Source of the DNA: Corynebacterium pseudopelargi
GTDB lineage: Bacteria; Actinomycetota; Actinomycetes; Mycobacteriales; Mycobacteriaceae
NCBI RefSeq assembly: GCF_003814005.1
Contig: NZ_CP033898.1
Span: forward strand, 62,001-126,000
Direction: 5' to 3'
DNA: 64,000 nucleotides
Of the stretch, positions 28,747 through 37,633 are shown in pieces. The position numbers were made by a program, and so were the translations under genes. The notes below the pieces were generated by a model, which did no database searches, was not told where the DNA came from, and worked only from the letters and a program-made list of their open reading frames with translations. The stretch's first letter is position 1. Each line of letters begins with the position of its first letter.

Positions 28747-29619
28747 ATGGATCAAGCCCCCGAACTCTCTGTAGTTATTGCCACGCATAATCGTGCAACA
28801 GTGATTCAGGATCAACTCAACGCACTGGCGGGGCAGGACATCGCGGCTCGCATGGAGCTCATCGTGGTGAATAACTGCTCTTCGGATAACTCATACGCTG
28901 TGGTGGAACGCTGGCTTGAACACCACGCGGATGTCTTTTACCGCGCCCTACAGCTTCGGGCAGATGATCGCCCTTCTCTTTCCTACGCACGCAACACCGG
29001 TTTAGCTCTTGCTAAAGGCGAAGTCGTGGCCTTTGTAGACGACGATGATGTAGTGCTTCCCGGCTGGGGCCGTGCCTATTGTGATGCACTGGCGCATAGT
29101 GATAAAGAGCAACTCGCTGGAGGATATTTCTATATCAACGGCGCCACGAGAGTCGGCGGGGAACAACGCTTTGGCATCTGGTTTGCACAGGGTAGTTGTT
29201 GTGCAGCGCGTAGAGACTTACTCGAGCGCGTGGGTGGGTTTAATGAGTCGCTTCCTGCATACGGGGGAGAAGACGTAGAGCTTGCGGTTCGCTGCTTCAA
29301 ACAAGGAATACCCACCAACTTTATTGAAGGTGCTTTGCTGCAGCCGCGAACCAAGAGTGAACCGAAGAAAGTGATGCTAAAAAAGCAGATCTATTCGGGG
29401 ATTGCCTTGACGCATTTGTGTGCCCTGCATGAGATTGAAGAAGGCCTCTCGGCCAAGCAGCATCTTAAAAGCATCTACCGGGACCTTCGCAGGCTGCCTA
29501 AGGCAGCTCGGCAGGCGATATTGAACATGGTGCTGCACGGCTCCCAATTGATTACTTCGCTGGTGTATAAGCTGCCGCATAAACGCAAGGAACTCGCGGC
29601 ACTTCGAGCGAAGCTCTAG
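28747..29619 (+). CDS. Glycosyltransferase family 2
   Basis: 290 residues of GT-A fold: LSVVIATHNRATVIQDQLNAL at the start, VVNNCSSDNS, the metal-binding DDDD stretch in VAFVDDDDVVLPGW and the catalytic-region GYGGEDVELAVR-like run YGGEDVELAVRCFKQG. The C-terminus is basic and may touch the membrane. It lies after wzx. The stop codon is inside a hairpin shared with the convergent wzy-like gene. Confidence 0.9.
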   Translation: MDQAPELSVVIATHNRATVIQDQLNALAGQDIAARMELIVVNNCSSDNSYAVVERWLEHHADVFYRALQLRADDRPSLSYARNTGLALAKGEVVAFVDDDDVVLPGWGRAYCDALAHSDKEQLAGGYFYINGATRVGGEQRFGIWFAQGSCCAARRDLLERVGGFNESLPAYGGEDVELAVRCFKQGIPTNFIEGALLQPRTKSEPKKVMLKKQIYSGIALTHLCALHEIEEGLSAKQHLKSIYRDLRRLPKAARQAILNMVLHGSQLITSLVYKLPHKRKELAALRAKL

Positions 29620-29635
29620 AAAACTATTAGAGCTT
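29611..29635. terminator. Hairpin overlapping both stop codons
   Basis: AAGCTCTA (29611-29618) and TAGAGCTT (29628-29635) form a perfect stem around nine bases. The glycosyltransferase stop and the convergent Wzy-like stop both lie within the hairpin, so it serves as a compact two-way terminator. Confidence 0.65.
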
Positions 29636-30820
29636 TAAGGTTTGCTCGGCAGGTGAGTACGGTTTTCGAACCTTCTTGCCCGTGTCCTCATCTTTTTGAG
29701 GCTGCGGTGTTGACATCAGCAGCACAAAGTAAATCAGCAGCATGGGCGCACCAGCGGTGAGCAGCCAATCTTCAAATAGGCAGTCGATCAGGGTGGCGAT
29801 CGTAAGTCCGAACATCACTGAATCCACTCTTGACCAAGAGATATAGGCGATTGCAAGTACAACGCCGGCGAAGATGGCAACGATGCCGAATTCTGCCAGC
29901 AATTTCAGATAAGAATTCGAGCCCAATCCAGGGGGCGTAGCACGATAGCCCGCGCCGAGCCAGGGATTTTCTTTGATGAAGTCGAGTGCTAAGACAGTGG
30001 TGTCTTCGCGCGTATTATCCGTGCGCAACAGCACCGCATCGGTTTCACCGGAGGTGAGGAAGTTCAACACCACGTTGCCAACCGGGAACAGTGCAATAAG
30101 CGCCAGGCCAAAAGAGAAGAGCTTTTGCAGCGTGTTCATGCGCCAATAGAAGGACACCACCACCACAGCGATAAAGCCGAGCATGCCCGCGCGCGATCCC
30201 GTGATGAAGATGAATACGAAACACAGTGGAAGCAGCCAACGGTAATACTTCTTGCCCATCCAGATGCTTAAACCTGCTAGGAGGAAGGCAAAGATGGCGC
30301 TGGCGTTGGCGTTTTGGAATACGCCGCGGGCTCGGCCACCTGCCCACCCGAATGGTGTGAGCAGCGCGAAGATACAAGCGATGAAGAAACCGAGCAAAAT
30401 GTAGAAGAAGATCACGCGGATCTTCTTATAGGGCACCAACTGCCTGAAGGTCAGCGCGAACATTGCCAGCACCACCCAGGCGAGTGTCGAGGTGATGGTT
30501 TGGGCCCGGTCCAAAGACCAAAGGATGCTCAGCGCGCACATGCCCACATACAGCGCCACGGGGATCACGCTGGGGAATCTCAGGTCTTTATTCGGAGAGG
30601 TGCCGCGGGTAGCAGCGTATAGGGCAGTAATGGCGTGGGGCACCAGGGAGGCGGCAAGCGCAAGACGAAGGGAATCGGGGAAGAACTGGGTGAGCGAGAG
30701 CACCGAGAGCGCAGCCCCTGTACCCATGGCAAAGGCGGGTCTACGGAACCACACCATTGAAAACCAAATGGCAAGGGGTGCTGCAATGATGGCTGCAAGC
30801 ACTGAGTAGAAGGTGAGCAT
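29627..30820 (-). CDS. Wzy/O-antigen-ligase-like polymerase
   Basis: 397 residues, mostly hydrophobic, with about ten or more membrane segments. It contains a periplasmic-type loop with RTDNTREDTTVLALDFIKENPWLGAG, the recurrent NPxxGxG-like motif of the Wzy_C/WaaL family, then YLKLLAEFGIVAIFAG. It likely polymerises or ligates the polysaccharide repeat on the outer face. It starts on the last stop base of the preceding glycosyltransferase, as last gene of a five-gene minus-strand operon. Confidence 0.85.
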   Translation of the reverse strand: MLTFYSVLAAIIAAPLAIWFSMVWFRRPAFAMGTGAALSVLSLTQFFPDSLRLALAASLVPHAITALYAATRGTSPNKDLRFPSVIPVALYVGMCALSILWSLDRAQTITSTLAWVVLAMFALTFRQLVPYKKIRVIFFYILLGFFIACIFALLTPFGWAGGRARGVFQNANASAIFAFLLAGLSIWMGKKYYRWLLPLCFVFIFITGSRAGMLGFIAVVVVSFYWRMNTLQKLFSFGLALIALFPVGNVVLNFLTSGETDAVLLRTDNTREDTTVLALDFIKENPWLGAGYRATPPGLGSNSYLKLLAEFGIVAIFAGVVLAIAYISWSRVDSVMFGLTIATLIDCLFEDWLLTAGAPMLLIYFVLLMSTPQPQKDEDTGKKVRKPYSPAEQTLKL

Positions 30821-31902
30821 TAGCCTAATAACCCCCTATGCCAGGGCGCGGTCGGTCGGCCTTGGTTTGCACTAGCGGCAGCATTTAAGCAGCGCTGCAA
30901 GTACGGTGCCACTGCGCTCGGGCTGATGTGCTCTAAAGCCCAGGACTGAATCACGTCCCGATCAGCCTTCGCATGCAGCACCTGGGCGATGGCCTCGTGC
31001 AGGGCATCTTGGTCTGGGTGATCGACCACCACACCACGAAATGGTCCTGAAGAATTGATGAGGTCTGCCGCACCGGCATAAGCAGAACACACCACCGGTG
31101 TGCCGCAGGCCAGGGCTTCATTAACTACGGCACCCCAGCCATCGTGCCAGGAAGGAAGCACGAGCACGGCGGCCTCAACTAAATAGGAAGCAAGCAGCTC
31201 ATTTTCAATAGGGCCTAATACTTCTACATGGCTTGCAGCTTCAGCGCCATCTTCGAAGCCTTCTTCCTGTGCCCCAATCAGCACCAGTGGGCATAGGCCC
31301 TTGGTGGCTTTGACCAGGGTGTCTGTGTTTTTGAGGCTGCGTCGCTTGCCCACGAACACCGCACAGTTTTCCGGCAAGGATTGACGCTGCTGCACCTTTG
31401 GCGTGGCCGTGGCATAGAGCATGGGATAGATGCGTTCTTCTGCTATCCCCATGCGTGCAGCCTGACGCTGAGCGTGCGTTCCAATAGCAAGCACGCCGCG
31501 GAGGTGGTGGCGCAGATGCATCCGCCCCATCCCTTGTTTGAAAAAGCGTGCCGCGCGCTTCGCCGGCCCACCCAAGCGCGAGATCCCTTCAACCATGACT
31601 ACAACGTCCGCGTTGGCGTCGGCAAGCACTCGCTTGCGCTGCTGCAACCAACGTTGAGGGCCAACATATCCGCTGACCACGTGGATCGCATCGGAAGGAA
31701 CCGTATTGGCGTTATCTTCAGGGCCAATGAGGCGAATGTTTTCTGGTGCCTTGACATCCCAACCGGCGTTCACGCGCGTTTTCGGAAAAAGCTTATCCAC
31801 CACCAGGTAGCAATCGCCGGGATAGATGCGCCCAAATTCTTCTAGAAGAGGCGTCTGGTGGATCGAAAGGATTGGTTGCCAAAACACCACTGCTTTGCTC
31901 AT
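30820..31902 (-). CDS. Glycosyltransferase family 4
   Basis: 360 residues. N-half: FWQPILSIHQTPLLEEFGRI. C-half: FVGKRRSLKNTDTLVKATKG, LVLIGAQEEG and VLPSWHDGWGAVVNEALACGTPVVCS, with the E-x7-E-like pattern of GT4 enzymes. Overlaps the CapG stop by four bases and touches the Wzy start, so it is tightly coupled. Probably adds an aminosugar made by the neighbouring enzymes; the linkage is unknown. Confidence 0.88.
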   Translation of the reverse strand: MSKAVVFWQPILSIHQTPLLEEFGRIYPGDCYLVVDKLFPKTRVNAGWDVKAPENIRLIGPEDNANTVPSDAIHVVSGYVGPQRWLQQRKRVLADANADVVVMVEGISRLGGPAKRAARFFKQGMGRMHLRHHLRGVLAIGTHAQRQAARMGIAEERIYPMLYATATPKVQQRQSLPENCAVFVGKRRSLKNTDTLVKATKGLCPLVLIGAQEEGFEDGAEAASHVEVLGPIENELLASYLVEAAVLVLPSWHDGWGAVVNEALACGTPVVCSAYAGAADLINSSGPFRGVVVDHPDQDALHEAIAQVLHAKADRDVIQSWALEHISPSAVAPYLQRCLNAAASANQGRPTAPWHRGLLG

Positions 31903-33032
31903 CGTCTAATACCCAATCGCTGGTGATGGGTGCTTGCAGTGGAACGGATCAGGTTGACCACGCGGCGGGAAGAGTCACTGATTTGATAATCCACGGGGCA
32001 GGCAGTCGGACCATTGGCATTCCATTGCGCGATGGTGATGCGGACTGCGTCTACAACATCATCAGGGTCTAAACCAGTAGTAATAATCGAGCCGGTATCG
32101 ATGGCCTCCGGGCGCTCGATGGCATCGCGCAACGTCACGGCGGGGAATCCGAGCATGGTGGACTCCTCGCTGATCGTGCCCGAATCTGAAATCACGCAAC
32201 GCGCCTGCTGCTGCAGTTTGTTGTAATCGTGGAAGCCCAAAGGCTCATGAAAGCGCACATCTGCATCGGCGCTGATGCCATAGGCATCAAGGCGCTTGCG
32301 GGTGCGAGGGTGGGTGGAAACTAACACCGGGCACTGCTGATCCTTGGCCACCGCAGCCAAGCTGGCAACGACACTATTCAAGCGATCCTCGAGATCAACA
32401 TTTTCCTCCCGGTGGGTGGAGGCAAGGATGTAGTTTCCGGGCTCAAGGCCAAGGCGCTCAAGCACATCAGAAGCCGCAATCTGTTGGCTAAAGGTGCTCA
32501 GCACCTCCCGCATTGGGGAACCCATAATCACCACACGCGCCGGGTGCAAGCCTTCGGCCAGGAGGTTCTTCCTAGAATGCTCGGTGTAGGTGAGGTTGTA
32601 GTCGCTCACGTGATCCACTAGGTGGCGGTTGATCTCTTCAGGCACGTTCTGATCAAAAGAGCGGTTGCCCGCCTCCAAGTGATACACCGGCACCTTCAAA
32701 CGCTTCGCCATTAGCGCTGCGATACAAGAGTTTGTATCTCCAAGCACCACCAGCGCATCGGGGCGGTGCTCAAGGATTGCCGCTTCTGTTCCGCGAAGTA
32801 CATCGCCCAAGACCGCACCCAGGGAAGAAGTATCGGCGTTGAGGTACACGTCTGGTTGGTCCAGCTCCAGATCCTCAAAGAACACCTCATTGAGGTTTCG
32901 ATCCCAGTTTTGGCCGGTATGGACCAAAATATGATCGAAGTGCTGCTCGAAGGCCTTAATAATGCAGGAAAGGCGAATGATCTCCGGGCGGGTACCCACC
33001 ACCGTCATCACCTTCAACTTGCCAGTGCTCAC
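31899..33032 (-). CDS. capG: CapG/WecB-like UDP-N-acetylhexosamine 2-epimerase
   Basis: 377 residues of the non-hydrolysing UDP-GlcNAc 2-epimerase fold: VVGTRPEIIRLSCIIKAFEQ, LVHTGQNWDRNLNEVFFEDL, YHLEAGNRSFDQNVPEEINR and SDSGTISEESTMLGFPAVTL. RSFDQNVPEE is the version seen in CapG/WbjD enzymes rather than plain WecB (usually RT.D...P.PEE). Together with CapE and CapF in the window, it should give the final C2 epimerisation to UDP-L-FucNAc. It starts three bases after the capF gene ends. Confidence 0.87.
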   Translation of the reverse strand: MSTGKLKVMTVVGTRPEIIRLSCIIKAFEQHFDHILVHTGQNWDRNLNEVFFEDLELDQPDVYLNADTSSLGAVLGDVLRGTEAAILEHRPDALVVLGDTNSCIAALMAKRLKVPVYHLEAGNRSFDQNVPEEINRHLVDHVSDYNLTYTEHSRKNLLAEGLHPARVVIMGSPMREVLSTFSQQIAASDVLERLGLEPGNYILASTHREENVDLEDRLNSVVASLAAVAKDQQCPVLVSTHPRTRKRLDAYGISADADVRFHEPLGFHDYNKLQQQARCVISDSGTISEESTMLGFPAVTLRDAIERPEAIDTGSIITTGLDPDDVVDAVRITIAQWNANGPTACPVDYQISDSSRRVVNLIRSTASTHHQRLGIRR

Positions 33033-33035
33033 TGC

Positions 33036-34175
33036 CTAGACCTCCTGGTAGAACGTGTCGGGATCGGCCGGATCAAAGGGCTCATTGATCCAGAACTGGG
33101 TGTAGAGGATGTCGCTACCGACATTGGTGATGTTATGCGTCCAGCCGCACAGCATATCCACTGCCTTGGGGGCATCGCCGCTGGCGTGAACAAGGATGCG
33201 CTCGTCGCTGCCGTGCTTGCGCATCTCAATGTTCGCCTCACCTTTGAGCACCACGAAGCGCTCAATTTTGCGCAGGTGTAAGTGATTACCGCGAGTGATG
33301 CCTGGAACCGTGGTGGAAAAGCTCACCTGGCCTTGGCCACCGGCGCGCACCGTTTCTACGAAGCTGCCGCGCTCATCGCTATGCTGCACCAAATCCACCG
33401 CGTGCCGCAGCGGAACTGCGTGGGAGAGGTACGCAGCACAAAGCTCATTAATAAAGGGATCAGCGGTATCAGGCAGTGCCCCGTTGGATTGATAGCCCTG
33501 GTGAATATCCTGCAATGTACCCAATAAGGCAGGCACCGTGGTGTGACGAAGATGCGTGGTAGGAACCGCATGTGTTCCCGGCTCAACGGAAGAAGTCACC
33601 GGGGCCAACAGCAATTCGGCGGCATGACGCGCCGCCAGCAGCGTAATCGGGTTATCGCCATGGATCTGCGGCGTTTCTCCGTCCAGCAATGCCTGGATAA
33701 ACGTGGCAGTAACCATGTTGTGGCGCGGCGTACCGTGCTCGCCAAAAAGATTAGGCAGAAGCCACTGCGTGGCAGGCACCCCAGCATCGCCTGCAGCCTG
33801 GAACAAAGCCTCCCCCGCGAAGCGTTTGGCATCGGCGTATGCCGTGCCCTCCTGGGTCGTGCCCGCAATGCTTACTGCCTTCGGGGCTTTACCTTGCCTA
33901 GCTGCCAGCTCGATTGCCTGTGCCGTGATCTGTCCGGCCACCCGAGTAGCCTCCGCGGCGTCTTCGAGCGTTTGGCCTTCTGCCGGGCGATTGCAGGCAG
34001 CAAGGTGTACTACTAAATCAGCATTGGCAATCGCAGCAGCAATAGCTTCAAGGCTATCGCGCCGGGTGGAACACCCACGCACAGCAAAGCCATGTGCCCA
34101 GGCGTGGAGGCGAACATGCCAGGCGAGGAAACCGCCTGCGCCTACGATGCAAATAGTTGGTTGATGCTCGCTCAT
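33036..34175 (-). CDS. capF: CapF-like bifunctional UDP-sugar reductase with cupin domain
   Basis: 379 residues. The N-terminal Rossmann domain (ICIVGAGGFLAWHVRLHAWA) is followed by a C-terminal cupin (GITRGNHLHLRKIERFVVLKG, with His pairs for zinc, and WTHNITNVGSDIL). This two-domain plan is that of CapF/WbjC/FnlB, which epimerises at C3 and reduces C4 on the way to UDP-L-FucNAc. Overlaps the upstream sugar transferase gene by four bases and is followed by CapG. Confidence 0.88.
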   Translation of the reverse strand: MSEHQPTICIVGAGGFLAWHVRLHAWAHGFAVRGCSTRRDSLEAIAAAIANADLVVHLAACNRPAEGQTLEDAAEATRVAGQITAQAIELAARQGKAPKAVSIAGTTQEGTAYADAKRFAGEALFQAAGDAGVPATQWLLPNLFGEHGTPRHNMVTATFIQALLDGETPQIHGDNPITLLAARHAAELLLAPVTSSVEPGTHAVPTTHLRHTTVPALLGTLQDIHQGYQSNGALPDTADPFINELCAAYLSHAVPLRHAVDLVQHSDERGSFVETVRAGGQGQVSFSTTVPGITRGNHLHLRKIERFVVLKGEANIEMRKHGSDERILVHASGDAPKAVDMLCGWTHNITNVGSDILYTQFWINEPFDPADPDTFYQEV

Positions 34176-34798
34176 AGTCGTGCCACAGCCTTAATGGTGT
34201 GGAAGATGGTGCGAAGATCCCCAGCGAGCGTGCGGGCCTGCACATACTCGGCGTATTTGCGGGCCTTTTCGGGCAGCATCTGATCAATATAAAAGCGCTC
34301 CGGATCTTCCCTGCCGGCGAGCAGCTCCTCTTGATCCCGCAACTCCACAGTGACCGGATTCGTAATCCCCGGTCGCACCGTGAGAATGATATCTGCATAT
34401 TGCTTGGGCCAATAGGGGGTGTAACGAGGCACCTCCGGGCGTGGGCCTACTAAAGACATATCCCCTTTGAGCACATTAAAAAGCTGAGGCAGCTCATCAA
34501 GCTTCCAATTGCGCAAGAAGCCACCAATCTTGGTAATCCGAGGATCGCCACCAGCGGTCACCTGAGCTGCTGTATCGTCAACCGCCGGCCGCATCGAACG
34601 GAACTTAATCAGGTTGAAATGCTCACCATCTTTACCCACGCGCTCTTGAGTAAAGAAAACGGGACCAGGCGAACTCACCTTCACCGCCACCGCCACAGCA
34701 ACCATCGGCACAGCAAGCACCGCCAAGCCACCAGCAGAGGCCACGATATCGATCGTTCGGCGTGCAAAATCTTCAACGCGTTGCGCTTGTGCGCTCAT
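34172..34798 (-). CDS. Initiating sugar-1-phosphate transferase (bacterial sugar transferase)
   Basis: 208 residues. One hydrophobic N-terminal segment (IVASAGGLAVLAVPMVAVAVAV) is followed by the catalytic core FTQERVGKDGEHFNLIKFRSM, TKIGGFLRNWKLDELPQLFNVL and GDMSLVGPRPEVP. This is the PglC/WcaJ C-terminal-type transferase that puts the first sugar-phosphate on the polyprenyl carrier. It heads the minus-strand operon sugar transferase-capF-capG-GT4-wzy. It is about 200 residues long, so it is the short form without extra membrane segments. Confidence 0.93.
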   Translation of the reverse strand: MSAQAQRVEDFARRTIDIVASAGGLAVLAVPMVAVAVAVKVSSPGPVFFTQERVGKDGEHFNLIKFRSMRPAVDDTAAQVTAGGDPRITKIGGFLRNWKLDELPQLFNVLKGDMSLVGPRPEVPRYTPYWPKQYADIILTVRPGITNPVTVELRDQEELLAGREDPERFYIDQMLPEKARKYAEYVQARTLAGDLRTIFHTIKAVARL

Positions 34799-35179
34799 TG
34801 GGGATCTCCTGAATAAAGGCCGGGTAAAAGGGACGGTTCCGCAATGGATACATCACCACTGCCCGCCGAGAAACAACTCGAAACACAAGCAGCATTGCGA
34901 CGTTGGCAGAACGCATCACACGAAACCTGCCGCAGAAGGCCAAATTGAAACCAAGCAAAGGAGGTGTTGCCAAACGGCGCAACACCCACAGGCCGAGCAA
35001 CGCACCCGCACAGCAGGGAACCTACCCCCGTAGCAACACGCCGCTGAAACAACAACGGCCACCTCTTCAGTGCGCTCCGGGCGCACACCGAAGTAAGCGT
35101 TGCATCAGGGTTGGCCACGGTGGGATTCCTTGAGATCGGGAAACGTGCTACACGGATAGACTAACCCATGGCACGACCC
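34799..35179. other. Noncoding gap between divergent polysaccharide genes
   Basis: About 380 bases without a convincing gene. The + strand becomes C+A-rich towards the right (15 of 60 bases are G or T at 34981-35040) and ends at the first ATATAT palindrome. It must hold the promoters of the minus-strand operon and of the downstream glycosyltransferase. I see no clear operator. Confidence 0.5.
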
Positions 35180-35206
35180 TCTCTCCTAGATATATATCCA
35201 GAAGGA
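35180..35206. repeat. ATATAT palindrome copy 1 (left-most)
   Basis: Core CCTAGATATATATCCAG with flanks CTCT and AAGGA; imperfect. It lies just before the glycosyltransferase start and its right arm AGAAGGA serves as ribosome site. This is the first copy seen from the left. Confidence 0.85.
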
Positions 35207-35215
35207 TGTGAAACC

Positions 35216-36484
35216 ATGGCTGCTTTGCGCACCTTGATGATCACCCAGTGGTACCCACCAGAACCCGGCCCTGCTGTGGTGCCCGCGGTGATTGCTCAGG
35301 CGTTAACCCAGCGGGGGCATGAAGTGGAGGTGTTGACGGGTTTTCCTAATTACCCAACGGGCGAGTTGCAGCCTGGTTGGAAGATGTCTTTTTTGCAGCC
35401 TTCTGAGCTCGATGGGGTCAAGGTTTGGCGTGTGCCGCTGTTTGCGTCTCACGATGCTTCGGCGTTAAAGCGGATTGCAAACTATGCCTCCTTTGGTCTT
35501 TCCTCTGCTGCGGGGGTGTTCTGGGGGAGGCTGCGCGGAAAGATTCAGCGCCCTGATGTGCAGTGGGTGGCGTATTCGCCTATCACGGTGGGGTTGCCGA
35601 TGCTTGTTTCGCGGGCGTTTGGTCGCATCCCGACGGTTGTGTGGGTTGGAGATCTGTGGCCCGACACGATGGGGGTTGCTGGGTTACAAGGCGCGGATTC
35701 TGTGCTGAAGGTGGCTGGCAAGGTACTGCATTGGTGGTGCAATTTGCTGTATAGGCACGCCGAGGCCGTGGTGGTGCTTTCTCCAGGTATTCGCGATGTG
35801 TTGGTCAGCCGTGGGGTGCCGGAGGAAAAGATTCACTTCATTCCCGTTGCCCCTGATGAAAGTGTGTTTCGTCCTTTAAGCGTTGCTGAGCGCGCCAAAG
35901 CCCGTGAGCGTTTCGGCACCGAAGGGCAGCGTCGCGTGTTGCTGTATGCAGGTGCGATGGGTGAGGCGCAGGGCTTGTCGACGTTGATCCGCGCCGCAGC
36001 CAAGGCTGGGGATCAAGGCCCAGAAGTGGTGATGGCTGGTTCCGGTACTCAGGAAGAAGCACTCCGGGAATTGGCGGCTTCACTTCATGCCCCGGTGCGT
36101 TTTATTGGCCGCGTGGAGCAAGAGGCGATGTCCGAATTGCTCGGCGCAGTGGATGCGGCCTTTATTGGTTTATCGGATGCGCCGCTTTCTGCCATCACGA
36201 TGCCAAGCAAGACGCAGTCGATTATCGCTTCCCACACTCCGATCGTGTGCAGCGCGCCGGGCGATGTTGCAGCGGTCGTGGGCGAAAATGATATTGGTTT
36301 GGTGTGTGGGCCGGGGGACGTCGAAAAGCTTGCGCAATGTTTACACACGCTTGCCACGGTTGATGATGCCCAATTGGGTACGTGGCGAGCCAATGCGGCA
36401 AAGGTTCACAGGGAGCAGTTTTCTGCCGAGAAGGCGGGCGAGGCAACAGATGCGCTACTGCGCCAGGTGATTACTCAAAAATAG
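35216..36484 (+). CDS. Glycosyltransferase family 4 (WbuB-like)
   Basis: 422 residues from ATG 35216: MITQWYPPEPGPAVVPAVIA, LTGFPNYPTGEL, WVGDLWPDTMGVAGLQGADS, LLYAGAMGEAQGLSTLIRAA and a C-terminal GLVCGPGDVEKLAQCL. These fit GT4 enzymes related to WbuB, often L-FucNAc transferases, which would agree with the CapEFG genes. An ATG at 35168 would add 16 residues, MARPSLLDIYPEG..., through the palindrome. I prefer 35216 because the palindrome arm AGAAGGA is correctly spaced before it. Confidence 0.87.
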   Translation: MAALRTLMITQWYPPEPGPAVVPAVIAQALTQRGHEVEVLTGFPNYPTGELQPGWKMSFLQPSELDGVKVWRVPLFASHDASALKRIANYASFGLSSAAGVFWGRLRGKIQRPDVQWVAYSPITVGLPMLVSRAFGRIPTVVWVGDLWPDTMGVAGLQGADSVLKVAGKVLHWWCNLLYRHAEAVVVLSPGIRDVLVSRGVPEEKIHFIPVAPDESVFRPLSVAERAKARERFGTEGQRRVLLYAGAMGEAQGLSTLIRAAAKAGDQGPEVVMAGSGTQEEALRELAASLHAPVRFIGRVEQEAMSELLGAVDAAFIGLSDAPLSAITMPSKTQSIIASHTPIVCSAPGDVAAVVGENDIGLVCGPGDVEKLAQCLHTLATVDDAQLGTWRANAAKVHREQFSAEKAGEATDALLRQVITQK

Positions 36485-36543
36485 CCCCTATGACCTGGAG
36501 AAATCCCGCTCTTTTGCCCGTGGTTGGGTGTTAGGATTCGCGT

Positions 36544-37527
36544 ATGTCGAAAATGGTGCGTCGCTTGTTAATCGCTGTGGTTGCAGTGATCGTGGTGCTT
36601 GGGCTGGTTGCTGTAGCCGGATTTTTCTGGGTTACTTCAGGCCTCGGTGTGAGTAAGAGAGATCCCAACGCTGATACTCGTAAAGAGGCCGTCTACCTGG
36701 TGATGATCCGTGACACCAGAGCAGGCGGCAACGCGGATCTCCTCAACGCCGATGCATCTGCGAACGCCGATGTAGGACGCACCGACGCAATGGTGCTTGC
36801 GCGCGTGCTCAAAGATCAAAGCATCGATCTCGTCTCGATCCCCAGAGATACCTTGGTGGATATCCCCGCATGTGAACGTTCTGATGGGACGAAAACCGAG
36901 CCGCAACGCACCAAAATCAATGCAGCCTATGCCCTCGGAGCCGGTGCAGATGGAAGCGAAGAGGCTTCAGAAGCTGGGATGCGCTGCGCAGAACGGGCAG
37001 TTACCTGGCTGACTGGTTTTAGCTTAGGTGGTTCCGTGGTGCTCGATTCCAAGGGCGTAGAAGACGTGGTGGATCAGCTTGGTGGCGTGGAATTATGCGC
37101 CACGCCCGAACAAGCCGCGGCAATTCCAGGGGTGCCAGAAGGCTGCCACATGGTCGATGGCCAAACGGCCTTCAATTTCTCGCGGGCACGCAAGGGCGTG
37201 GATGATGGATCAGACCTCGCGCGTATCCAGCGCCAGCAGCAATTACTCAAAGCGGTAATCCAGCAGGTACGCGGCTTATCGGTGCCTCAAGATGTGCCAA
37301 CGCTGCTGACCATGGCGCACGACCTTAGCGGCCACATGCTCGCCACGGAAGGCGTGGTGACCTTTAGTAATGCGCAGCGGATGCTTTCGACAATGAAGCA
37401 CGGCAGCGTGAATACGCAGACCATTCCCGTGAATTTGAGCAGCGAAGGCGGCAATGTGGTGGCCTCGGAGGAAGCCAAAGCCTACTGGAGGGCCTTTTCC
37501 CAGGGCACCCCGCTGCCTGCTTCATAG
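36544..37527 (+). CDS. LytR-CpsA-Psr (LCP) family glycopolymer transferase
   Basis: 327 residues. One N-terminal membrane anchor (about residues 7-29) is followed by an extracytoplasmic LCP domain with RTDAMVLARVLKDQSIDLVS, IPRDTLVDIP, KINAAYALGAG, a later GGVELC and the conserved arginine-rich FSRARKGVDDGSDLARIQRQ. LCP enzymes attach lipid-linked polymers such as arabinogalactan or capsule to peptidoglycan. It fits the end of the polysaccharide cluster. The substrate cannot be assigned. Confidence 0.93.
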   Translation: MSKMVRRLLIAVVAVIVVLGLVAVAGFFWVTSGLGVSKRDPNADTRKEAVYLVMIRDTRAGGNADLLNADASANADVGRTDAMVLARVLKDQSIDLVSIPRDTLVDIPACERSDGTKTEPQRTKINAAYALGAGADGSEEASEAGMRCAERAVTWLTGFSLGGSVVLDSKGVEDVVDQLGGVELCATPEQAAAIPGVPEGCHMVDGQTAFNFSRARKGVDDGSDLARIQRQQQLLKAVIQQVRGLSVPQDVPTLLTMAHDLSGHMLATEGVVTFSNAQRMLSTMKHGSVNTQTIPVNLSSEGGNVVASEEAKAYWRAFSQGTPLPAS

Positions 37528-37633
37528 CGGTGAAGAAAAAGAAGCAACTTTGTTATCGCTAGTAATTGGCATTATGAAGCCTTAGACTTTATGGGGTTGC
37601 CCATGAGTTGTTCTAGTCCGAAAGGCGGCGCGG

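Noticed and set aside
34795-35118. Minus-strand open frame upstream of the sugar transferase
   Set aside because: No motif or coding-like pattern; it lies in the promoter gap between divergent operons.
35168-35215. Longer start of the glycosyltransferase at 35168 giving MARPSLLDIYPEG
   Set aside because: No ribosome site precedes 35168, whereas the palindrome arm AGAAGGA is well placed before 35216 and family homology starts there. Not fully excluded.
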